Source: Mytilus edulis (taxonomy: Eukaryota; Mollusca; Bivalvia; Mytilida; Mytilidae). From it: a DNA stretch of 64,000 nt. Position numbers and translations under genes: made by a program. Location of the stretch: positions 72,405,960 to 72,469,959 of the forward strand of contig NC_092345.1 of NCBI RefSeq assembly GCF_963676685.1, in the 5' to 3' direction. Below, piece after piece: positions 13,238 to 21,009 of this stretch. Positions within the stretch are counted from its first letter, which is position 1. Each line of letters starts with the position of its first letter. The notes beneath the pieces are model-generated. The model saw only the letters and a list, made by a program, of their open reading frames with translations. It searched no databases and was not told where the DNA came from.

Positions 13238-13400
13238 CTGTATGACAGACGCGCTTTTAGACTCTTCAGTCACCTCGATTCAAAAAGTATAAAAGGCCAA
13301 ACAAAAAACGAAGTTGAAGTCCATTGACGACCCCAAATCCGTAATTGTTTTGACAAATACAGTTAAAATAATCTATTCCTGGGGTAGAAATTCTTTGTTT
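13238..13400 (-). repeat. R3 hammerhead-derived repeat, copy in block A
   Basis: Contains cagacgcgc, ataaaaggccaaac, cgaagttgaagtccattgac and tattcctggggtagaa, the order seen at 15466-15670. The ribozyme core equivalent (cttcagtcacctcg) has lost the CTGATGA consensus, so I infer no activity. Block B lacks this insertion. Confidence 0.6.
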
Positions 13401-13739
13401 ATCGAAAAATTTAAAGTTTTGAAAAAATGTTTTATTATTTATGACAATATCAATCATAATTACTTTCAACACAGAAGTATTATCTACTGGACCGGCGATT
13501 ACCTAGGGGAGGTCAACACCACCTACAAATTTTGCATGAATATAGTGAACAGGAAAATAGCATGCAACACTTAAAGACAACACAACAGTCAAAACATTTT
13601 AGTTTTTATAAGCATTCAAGCAGTAATATTTGTTGAATTTCCTAGAAATAATATGAACAACTGGAAAGATTTTATAGTAATAAAATTTCTTATTTAAACA
13701 TGTTAAACCAAAAAAAATACAAAATACTTCATACTGTGC

Positions 13740-14690
13740 AAGAATCCTTACCGTATTTGAAATTTTGTTTTACCTTCACACATATGGGATTTTCTCATAG
13801 ATTAACATTTAGTTCATAGATTAAGATAGTTTATAATATAGTTTTCCTGTTGTCACTTGTATATTAGTCTCAGTTCTATTGGGTGCAAACTATGTTCAAC
13901 ATATGCTGTGACGTCTTAAGTTTAAAGGTGAACATTTTTAAAAATACTATAGATAATATATTATATTTCTAAATATAGGAAGCAAGAATTAACAAGTTGA
14001 TTCAAAATGAATGTAGTAATTTATGTTATTTAATTTTATACATTGTTAGCATGCCCTTCGATTAAAACTATAAAACTTTTGTACTTTCAAATGATTTTTT
14101 GTGTGTAAACCAATTCTTAAAACTTTATACACACCTGTTTGGCTCCTTCGGGTACCGTTTATCATAAAAGCATATAAACAGTTTTACTATTTTTTAATTT
14201 AGTTTTTTTTTCTTTTGATGTTATACACAATTTATTAAATTAAGAAAAAAACAATTTTGAGTGAACATCGCGAATAAGAAAATTTCATGCAATATTTGAA
14301 GCCATAACAAAATTCATTGAATTTTAGTTTTTTAAGTGTTCAATCACTTAAGTCCAAATTTAAAGTACTTCTTGTGATATGATTTCATATTGATAGCACA
14401 GAAAATAACAAAATACATCATACTGTAAAAATCCTTACTGTGTTTGAAATTTGTTATACCTTCCCAAATAGCGGACTTTTTTATATATAGATTAACAACT
14501 CAACTAGTTCATATTTAAGATAGTTTATGAAATAGTTTGCCTGCTGTCACTTGTATATTAATTTCAGTTCTATTGGATGCACACTCTGCGTTTAACATAT
14601 GATATGACCTTTTAAGTTTAAAAATAAAAATCTGAACATAGATACTATATTCGATATCTAAATATAGTTAGCAAATGTAAACAAATTTGA
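13740..14690 (+). promoter_or_regulatory. Tandemly duplicated non-coding element, units A1 and A2
   Basis: A unit of about 300 bp occurs twice here (about 13740-14000 and 14440-14690) and twice in block B (about 45230-45460 and 45955-46215). Its conserved order is ttaccttcmcaaata, a gttcatagattaaga string, then tgtcacttgtatatta, cagttctattggatgcacac, gtttaacatatkctgtgacg and ttaagtttaaagg. Three copies keep a TGACGT core of a CRE-like site. Conservation in four non-coding copies upstream of the peptide exons suggests an upstream regulatory element or an old repeat; I cannot tell which. Confidence 0.5.
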
Positions 14691-14744
14691 TCTTTAAATC
14701 GTTAAGAGAAATATGGTTTTCAATTGTTGATTTTTTACGTAAAA

Positions 14745-14930
14745 AGGTAAAATCACAAAAATACTGAACGGAAGTCTATAATCAAATGGCAAAATCGAAA
14801 GCTCAAACACATCAAACGAATGGATAACAACTGTCATATTCGTGACTTGGTACAGAAATTTTCGATGTAGAAAATGGTGGATTGAACCTTAACCTGAATT
14901 GTTTCATCGTTTACGTTCCATAGACTGGTT
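14745..14930 (-). repeat. Dispersed repeat R4
   Basis: Contains ggaagtctataatcaaatgg, aaaatcgaaagctcaaacac and acgaatggataacaactg. The family recurs at 42880-43080 (opposite orientation, best copy), 58035-58135 and 62735-62805. No ORF is present. Confidence 0.7.
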
Positions 14931-15000
14931 ATAAAAAGACTCACCAGTGACGCTCGAATCAAGAAATGTTTAAAAAGCCAAATAGATCATAAAAGGGGAG
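14925..15000 (-). repeat. R3 hammerhead-derived repeat, truncated
   Basis: Contains aaagactcaccagtgacgct and caagaaatgtttaaaaagcc. On the minus strand the core reads CTGGTGA rather than CTGATGA, so a catalytic U is lost. Confidence 0.55.
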
Positions 15001-15030
15001 GAGTTTTCTTTATTGCACTCTAGTAACTTT
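14988..15030 (+). promoter_or_regulatory. Candidate TATA promoter of block A peptide gene
   Basis: A cataaaagg box at 14988-14996 is followed about 30 bp downstream by a pyrimidine-rich ttattgcactctag start-like site, and then by the atcagcattc string shared with block B. In block B the equivalent position has a clearer tatataaata box. This is inferred from spacing and paralogy only; the box lies close to an R3 insertion. Confidence 0.35.
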
Positions 15031-15293
15031 TTAAAATCAGCATTCAAACATTGCTTATACTGAAACTGCATACTGAGAGGATATAAAGACTGAGACTGAA
15101 GTATAGATAGTCAAATTTGTATAAAAAGTGTTTTTGTAATCGAAATTCATATTAAAAAAAAATCCACATCCCACGAGACAAAAACTAAAATCTCTTAATT
15201 CAATCTTGCCAGACCGGTTTGATTATTTATTTTAGCAAATAAAATCATTTAGTATGGCGTTCATTATCACTGAACTAGTATATATATTTGTTT

Positions 15294-15435
15294 AGGGGCC
15301 AGCTGAAGGACGCCTCCGGGTGCGGGAATTTCTCGCTACATTGAAGACCTGTTGATGAGCTTCTGCTGTTGTCTTTTATATGGTCGGGTTGTTGTCTCTT
15401 TGACACATTCCCCATTTCCATTCTCAATTTTATTA
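15294..15435 (+). repeat. Dispersed repeat R2, full-length copy
   Basis: The longest plus-strand copy: ggggccagctgaaggacgcc, cgggtgcgggaatttctcgc, ggtcgggttgttgtctcttt and ccccatttccattctcaa. It lies inside the presumed intron of the block A peptide gene. Confidence 0.82.
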
Positions 15436-15465
15436 TCATAAATACCAGGATTGAAATTTAATATT

Positions 15466-15670
15466 TTCGCCAGACGCGCGTTTTGTCTACAAAAGAGGGA
15501 CGAAAGATACCAGAGGCACAGTCCAAAGACTCATCAGTGAAGATAGAATAAAAAAAAATGCAAAAAAGGCCAAATAAAGTATTAAGTTCAAGAGCATTGA
15601 GGACCAAAAATTCCTTAAAGTTTTACCAAATATCAAGAGATGCTTACCCTGCCAATGTACCGGTTCCGTT
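15466..15670 (-). repeat. R3 repeat with a decayed hammerhead ribozyme core
   Basis: On the minus strand it reads CTGATGA (complement of 15531-15537), then GTC, a loop of about 40 nt enlarged by an insertion, GAC, then AAAA where GAAA is required, then the cgcgcgtctggcg stem III region. The arrangement matches a type I hammerhead, as known for bivalve Penelope-like elements and retrozymes. The first G of GAAA is changed, so the copy is expected to be inactive. Downstream the usual R3 tail (aggccaaataaagt, caagagcattgaggacc) follows. Confidence 0.65.
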
Positions 15671-15891
15671 TCTATTGACTTCATGCGATGCCCTCATATT
15701 TGTTTCCCCCATAATTTGTATGTTTTAAGTGGATTAATGAAATTTGAACATTTGTAAACTACTTCTGCCTCTAAATTGATATTAACGGTAGCTGCTGATT
15801 CGACAACTACAACTTAAAATGAAATAACACTATCGGTATCATTAATACAACTAGTACTGATAATGATTACACTGATTTCATGTTTTTATAG

Positions 15892-16052
15892 TTCCAGGAT
15901 CCACGCAACAGAGATGTGATAAATGTGGGCAACTATTAAAAGAAACAGGATCGTACTACCGATCATGTTTGTGCTCCAGGTGCGAAGACAGTTTCATAGA
16001 TGTATTTCCTAAATCTGGCCAAACAGAGCCTTACAGGATGCACAAACAATGA
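15892..16052 (+). CDS. Terminal coding exon of a small cysteine-rich peptide, copy A
   Basis: After the acceptor tttcatgtttttatag, the frame starting with two carry-over bases runs 52 residues to TGA. It has a CxxC pair, a GSYYRSCLCSRCE stretch with three more cysteines, and a conserved tail FPKSGQTEPYRMHKQ. The paralogous exon at 53345-53517 has the same acceptor phase and an almost identical tail. Conservation of reading frame, cysteines and the stop between two diverged copies argues that this is real coding sequence. The family is not one I recognise; it could be a secreted defence-type peptide or a small zinc-binding protein. The upstream exon in this copy was not found, because repeats R2 and R3 occupy the presumed intron. 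A tyrosine and a serine replace two cysteines present in copy B. Confidence 0.6.
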
Positions 16053-17418
16053 ACTCTATATATGTATGTGTGTGTTTGTCACCCTAATGTATATTGCTAT
16101 CTTTACATCATATATTTTAATGACTAAAATTGAACTAACAAATTCAAAAAGATTATTTTCTTACAGCAACTAATGAATTGGATTTCAAAGTTCAATAACA
16201 AGACCTATGATCAGTTAATGGGCAGATGATACTTATACATCGGCCGAAGAGCAACGTAATGATTACATGTTTTGGTAAATTAAAAAAAGAGAATTCATTT
16301 TCAGTGATTATAAACTAAAACCAACATAAAGAAGTGGAAGTAAATGATCTACTCAGACATTATCATTGTAGTAAAAAAGTATTAAGCAAAACTGATATTG
16401 AAAACTAAGATTGTGCAGTACATTGCTCCTCTTTAATAAAACCTTATACACTTGTACTTATAGTTTGGTAAAGCGCGAGGTCATGCTTTTCTAAAAAATC
16501 TATTTATGAAGTCTTTAATCTGTTGTATCATTCTGATTGACAATGAATTCTTGAAGAACATTGTCTATTTTATATTAGTTTTATTAAAACCTTATATACT
16601 TATCTGGGATTTGATTGTTTAATAGCTTTTTTAAAGCAATTATTTCTATCATATAACGTATCTTAAAATTACCTGGATATCTGTAGAAGCTGTAGAGGGA
16701 TTATGCCTATTTTGACGCTGTCATTGTGAAGGTATTTGTAAAATATGTATATGAATTGTTGACCCAGTATACGGAATTAATGGTCTGTTTATACGCCTTT
16801 TTAAATTCGACAGTTTTGCTAACGTCTTTTCGAAAATAAGAATATGCCCCTAGTACACGGATGCTCCACTAGCACTATCATTTTATATGTTGAGTGGACC
16901 GTGAAATTGGGATAAAAATTCATAATTTGGCATTAAAATTAGAAAGATCATAGGGAACATGTGTACTAAGTTTCAAGTTGATTGGACTTCAACTTCATCA
17001 ACAACTACCTTGACCAAAAACGGACGAACGAACGGACGGACGAACGAACGGTACGACGTACGAACGGACGAACTAGATTGAGTATACGTATAAAATAAAA
17101 CCCAAAACATCAAATTAGGACATCTACAGGGGGCTAGTTTTTCGAATAAAGAAAGGGGTAGCAAATACCATGGCTCAAAAAGACTTTGTGCCTTTAAATT
17201 TTTAGAAAATTAGCTCTTTCTTGCGCCAGATATAATAGTTTACCCGTACTGACCACGGGCGATGGTAGTAGGATTTTGAGCGGTATAGTTAATAAACAGT
17301 GAAGTCTATAACGCACAAAGGTTAAAACTCGGCAATGACATTATTTTCAAATCAGTTCGTGCTTTAAATTTATATTTTAAGTTTCTGACATATAAATACC
17401 TCATTTTTCTGTTGACAG
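16053..17418. other. No gene; dispersed repeat with ACGG/ACGA microsatellite
   Basis: 16053-16900 shows nothing recognisable. 16925-17165 contains catagggaacatgtgtacta, a ttgattggacttcaacttc string, then a microsatellite of acggacga-type tetramers at 17018-17075 and a block beginning gggggctag. I recognise this order as a common bivalve dispersed repeat, but no second copy lies here. Confidence 0.5.
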
Positions 17419-17478
17419 TTACGCGAATACAAGTCAAGGAGATTCTGTTTCTTATTCTTGTCTGTTCAGCTCTAATTG
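17419..17478 (+). CDS. Candidate signal-peptide exon of a secreted peptide, possibly a pseudogene
   Basis: A 60-bp stretch bounded by a good acceptor (ctgttgacag) and a good donor (ggtaagt). Both introns would be phase 1. The internal frame reads TRIQVKEILFLILVCSALIG, a typical hydrophobic signal sequence with an LVCSA cleavage-like end. Its exit phase fits the entry phase of the peptide terminal exons at 15892 and 53345, so it may belong to a third family member. The first codon is ACG; if the ancestral codon was ATG, the start has been lost by one change. No matching downstream exon was found before the gypsy insertion at 18667. Confidence 0.4.
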
Positions 17479-18662
17479 GTAAGTTGTAATACTCAGGACT
17501 ACACCACCATTAGCAAGAACAGATCGAATTTCTCGCCTGTAAAATAAAACAAAAAGTATTTTAAAAACTAACCTACTCTTACTTTTAAAAATACGTTCTT
17601 AACTCATATAAAAGTATCACAAGAGTTTCCGGTCAAACATCTTACAGCCCGTAACAGAGAAGTGATCGAATTGATGTTTCTTTACCGTCAAAATTATCTA
17701 CGTTATCCACAAACTTAATTGAGAAGTGACAGAACTATTGGTACTTTAACGTTAAAAAGATTGACATTGCTGACAAACTTTCATGTGTCGATAAGCAAGT
17801 TTAATACCGATAATATTGAAAATTATTCTAATAATATGAAACAAAATATGTCCATGCACCATTTCGATTGGGCGAAAAGTAGTCATTTCTTCAAAGTCAG
17901 AACAGAAGAAAAAGATTTATGGAAGGACGTCTTGATAGTATCAGAGACATATACTCTCTGTGATAGTATTATTTCTCAGAAAATGGTGAATTAGTTTCCA
18001 TAAATGACAGATGAATCGGGTCAAGCTTAGTAACTTACAGTAAACAGACTACTGTAACATTGACGCACTCGTCGAACTGTTTAAAAGATTTGTGTTTATG
18101 ACCAAACATTTATATACAACTTCATTTATAAATTAATCTGAATTTCATTGCGCGTCGTCAAAATAATGAAAGTTATAAAACAAAATCTATAACCAGCAGA
18201 TCTATACTTCTATAAAGAAAGTATTCTTGTACAAAAGGGTATTTATTATAAAATGGTCCTAACTATAGAATAGATAGTTTACCACAGAAATCTTAAACGG
18301 AAGTTTCGACAATTTTCAACAGAAGAGATTTGAAAATAAATTTAACTTTAAATAAACACTGAAATAATTTTAATACCTCGAAGGTGTAAAGAATAAACCA
18401 ACAATCTCAATCTTTAAAAGTGTCTTCATTGCACTAATCGACGAGTTCATGTTTACAGTAGAAACAGTGGATGTGACTCCAATAAATTCACTCCTGGGAG
18501 TCGATATTAAGAATTGAACGATGGACAGTCAGTGCGTGAATTTTTCTTGCTACCTGATTTGAAGATATTACGAGATGTGAATAATCAAAGTTTATTGATT
18601 GGTTAGGACAATCCAAACATAAAAATGTCCTTCAATCCCGTGGAGTATCGGATTTGTCCTCT
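17479..18662. other. Non-coding host sequence; left arm of an inverted repeat
   Basis: 17645-17735 (tacagcccgtaacagag through tgagaagtgac) is an inverted copy of 38300-38395. Between them lies host DNA into which the 18.9-kb element inserted. A 91-codon frame at 17719-17994 overlaps the arm and shows no domain, so it is not called. Confidence 0.6.
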
Positions 18663-18666
18663 CTAT

Positions 18667-18879
18667 TGTAGTGAATCTCAGAGGTGCTCCTACTCTCAGG
18701 AGAAATATATATACTTAGCCGGAAGTGAGATCGTGCAATTCGGGGCTTCCTGTTCTAACCCATGGTCTATGTCTGAGGTGTGTTACACAGCTCCTACAAG
18801 AAGTCTAGATATTATAGAAGCTACGATAATCTGACAGTTATTGTTGGTAAGTTATTAGCAAGCCCACACAAACACTTCA
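18667..18879 (+). repeat. 5' LTR of the gypsy element
   Basis: 213 bp, TG...CA ends, near-identical to 37365-37577. A strong splice donor (ttg|gtaagt, G at 18847) lies near its 3' end and could serve spliced sub-genomic transcripts. An aatatatatac string at 18705-18716 is a possible TATA element. Confidence 0.93.
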
Positions 18880-18880
18880 C

Positions 18881-18898
18881 TGGTGTCAGATGTAAAAG
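18881..18898 (+). promoter_or_regulatory. Primer binding site, tRNA-Leu type
   Basis: TGGTGTCAGATGT starts one base after the LTR. TGGTGTCA pairs with the 3' end of tRNA-Leu, the primer used by several Ty3/gypsy lineages of marine invertebrates, including Steamer-like and SURL-type elements (family knowledge). The exact tRNA cannot be verified here. Confidence 0.7.
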
Positions 18899-20046
18899 TC
18901 ATTGACACAGGTGGAAAATAGTCTTTTCAACGCGAAACGCGTCGTGTTGAAATTTTGATTTTCGCGGGTCAAATTTGTCAATTTTTTTTGATTTTTTTTT
19001 TTTCGTTGTGCATTGAAGGTGGTGGATGTGTTTTTATATCGTGCGACAATTTTTACCTTTTACAGAGTACCTAAACATCTTATTGGGCTGAAAGTGCAGG
19101 AATACGCATACAATACATATTTATCACTTACTTAAAAAGAAAATTGCAATTAATTGATCACATTTCCAATTTTTCCAACAAAAACAAATTTTACCTGACG
19201 CGCCAATCATTCAAAATGGCGGGCTTTTACAAAAGTTAATACTGCAGCCATGTGTGCCCTTAAAATTACTTAATAAGTAATAAGTTCATTCCATTTGCTT
19301 ATATTACATATTATCCTATGCATATTTCCTTTAAAATTTTATTATTTTAAGTGCACTTGACCGATTTTACATTTTTTTTTTCCTCTGGCCACGTGCGTTT
19401 GATATATTTTTTTTTTTTTTTTTAATTATTTTTATATCCCCATAGTTATTATATTATTTGCCAATTGAATTAATTTGAATTAATTTTATTTCAGGAGTAC
19501 ATACAAATTCATATATTTTAAATACAGTCTCAAGTTCAGATAAATTAGTTTATTGTCTGTTCAAGTGGGATTTCTTGACTAAACACTTAACACCCTTGTA
19601 TAGTTTTCCTTCATATTTATCATCTTATTTGCCAATTAAATTTCATTTCAGGAGTACATACATAATTATATATAATTTAAATATAGTCTTAAGTTCAGAT
19701 AAATTAAATTATTGTCTGACCTAGTGTGATCTTCTCACTAAACATTTAACACCCTTGTATAACCTTTTCATCATATCTATTATCTACTAAAGACTAATAT
19801 ACTAGCAGTTATTATTCTTATATACATCTTATCCATTATTAAATAAAAATAAATATATATTTACTAAAACAAATAGACCTAAACTTTTTGCATTAATAAA
19901 GTTAATACATGACTCTGCTTCTTCACTAGTGCTTCCAACTGTCATTATTTATTAAGCTTTTAAAATTATAAGGAAAAGCAACTGTCTACTAGGGTATACG
20001 GAAGAACATTAGTACCTGGCAAATATTGTACTAAATTGAAACACAA
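18890..20046 (+). other. Gypsy leader start and 5' region of the non-LTR element
   Basis: There is no long frame. The junction between gypsy leader and non-LTR element lies somewhere here but shows no clear mark. At 19457-19600 and 19628-19770 a unit of about 160-170 bp is repeated (tttgccaatt, tttcaggagtacatac, agttcagataaatta, taaacayttaacacccttgt). Tandem 5' UTR units are common promoters in non-LTR elements, so this is a plausible promoter region for the genes downstream. Confidence 0.5.
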
Positions 20047-20781
20047 ATGACTGAGCATAAGCTAGAAAAATATCTCAAAAAAACTTTCAATCCGCCTATT
20101 GGTCCGTCTAGACTTGTACCAGTTGTGTTGTCCGACAGCAAAGCAAGATATTTACAAAGTGAATGTAAACTGTCTCCCGAGATAGATATCAAATGGTGGT
20201 TTAAGTCAGGTCAAACTTCAACAAGCGGTCTTGCTTGGCTAAAAGACAACTTAGCGTCTAAAATTGGACATCTCGATAATATTTCCCTGTACGTGTGGCT
20301 AGGTACATGCGACTTCACAGATTATAGTCGTTGTGATAAGATTATCACATTAAAACATAACCCTGAGGAAGCAGCATCACAACTTATAAACAATTTAAAA
20401 GAATTTGCAACCCTTCTAGCTGAATATCCTGGATGTAAAGTCACATTTCTAGAAATCCCTATATTTTCTATATACATTTGGAACCGTCTTCATGATCACC
20501 CTGATCCCAACAGATTTAAAGCAGACGACAATACATTAATCAAGCAAATTCTAGTTGTAAATGACCAGATTAGAGCCTTAAACAACGATCACTCGTCAAG
20601 ATCTCCAAGCTTCTCAGCCGACATATATCATCCAATTTCCTGTAACTCGAAAAACACACACAGGCATGGTAGAGACTTGTACAATTTTAACTTATACCTT
20701 GATGGCATTCATCCAAAAAGTGCGTTAGCCAGAGTATGGCTTCGTAAATTAGCTCACAGAATTAAATTGGACTGTTGGTAA
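20047..20781 (+). CDS. SGNH/GDSL esterase-like protein of the non-LTR element
   Basis: 244 residues. Block I is VVLSDSKARYL, with the nucleophile serine at about residue 31 in a DS context. A GTCDFT string near residue 90 sits where block III (GxND) is expected. LDGIHPKS near residues 218-225 is a clear block V with the catalytic Asp and His. SGNH esterase domains are known in ORF1 proteins of CR1-like non-LTR retrotransposons, usually fused behind a PHD finger. Here the domain is a separate gene upstream, in the same reading frame as ORF1 but closed by its own TAA, with 228 nt between. It probably acts with ORF1 in the retrotransposition particle; the substrate is unknown. It could also be an accessory gene of the host gypsy element. 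Confidence 0.75.
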   Translation: MTEHKLEKYLKKTFNPPIGPSRLVPVVLSDSKARYLQSECKLSPEIDIKWWFKSGQTSTSGLAWLKDNLASKIGHLDNISLYVWLGTCDFTDYSRCDKIITLKHNPEEAASQLINNLKEFATLLAEYPGCKVTFLEIPIFSIYIWNRLHDHPDPNRFKADDNTLIKQILVVNDQIRALNNDHSSRSPSFSADIYHPISCNSKNTHRHGRDLYNFNLYLDGIHPKSALARVWLRKLAHRIKLDCW

Positions 20782-20874
20782 AAGAAAATAAAAAAAAAAA
20801 AAAATATTATTATAGATAATTTAGTTCTTTTAAATTTTAATATACAACAAATTTATATTCCACTTTTATTATAA

Positions 20875-20919
20875 AACTGTATAAGGCGATGGTGGGGCTT
20901 ACCACAACGTCCTTACAGT
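20875..20919 (+). other. Recurrent hairpin motif H1, copy 1 (non-coding)
   Basis: Core at 20883-20913: aaggc, TGGT, a 7-nt loop ggggctt, ACCA, cacaacgtcct. The outer stem ACTGTA (with a 2-nt bulge) plus AAGG pairs with CCTTACAGT. Two core positions that are G in the other copies are A here, and their partners are T, so pairing is kept. This copy lies in the untranslated gap between the esterase gene and ORF1. Confidence 0.7.
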
Positions 20920-21009
20920 AATCGCAATAAATATTTTGATGGACATATAATATTTATATTGAATATTGCAACTTTCTTACCATTTACATCATAAGTATTT
21001 AGAATTTTC

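Larger units (their letters stand above)
12030..16130 (+). repeat. Block A: diverged segmental duplicate of block B
   Basis: This segment aligns by eye, in the same order and orientation, with 43880-47203 plus 53272-53540. Shared anchors include ccagacgtggctg (12330 and 44185), gtaacgcgcatg (12510 and 44370), attcttt/cgccattttg near 12880 and 44750, cacttgtatatta (13855 and 45330), atcagcattc (15040 and 46780), the ggatgcacaaacaatgaact exon end, and others. Divergence is considerable, so the duplication is old. The two copies carry different repeat insertions. The block ends in a cysteine-rich peptide exon. Confidence 0.8.

Noticed and set aside
20883..20913. H1 core as an H-type pseudoknot (TGGT/ACCA interleaved with GGGAC/GTCCC)
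   Set aside because: Possible on paper, but the changes in copy 1 keep pairing of the outer stem with the terminal CCC/CCT better, so the nested hairpin is preferred.
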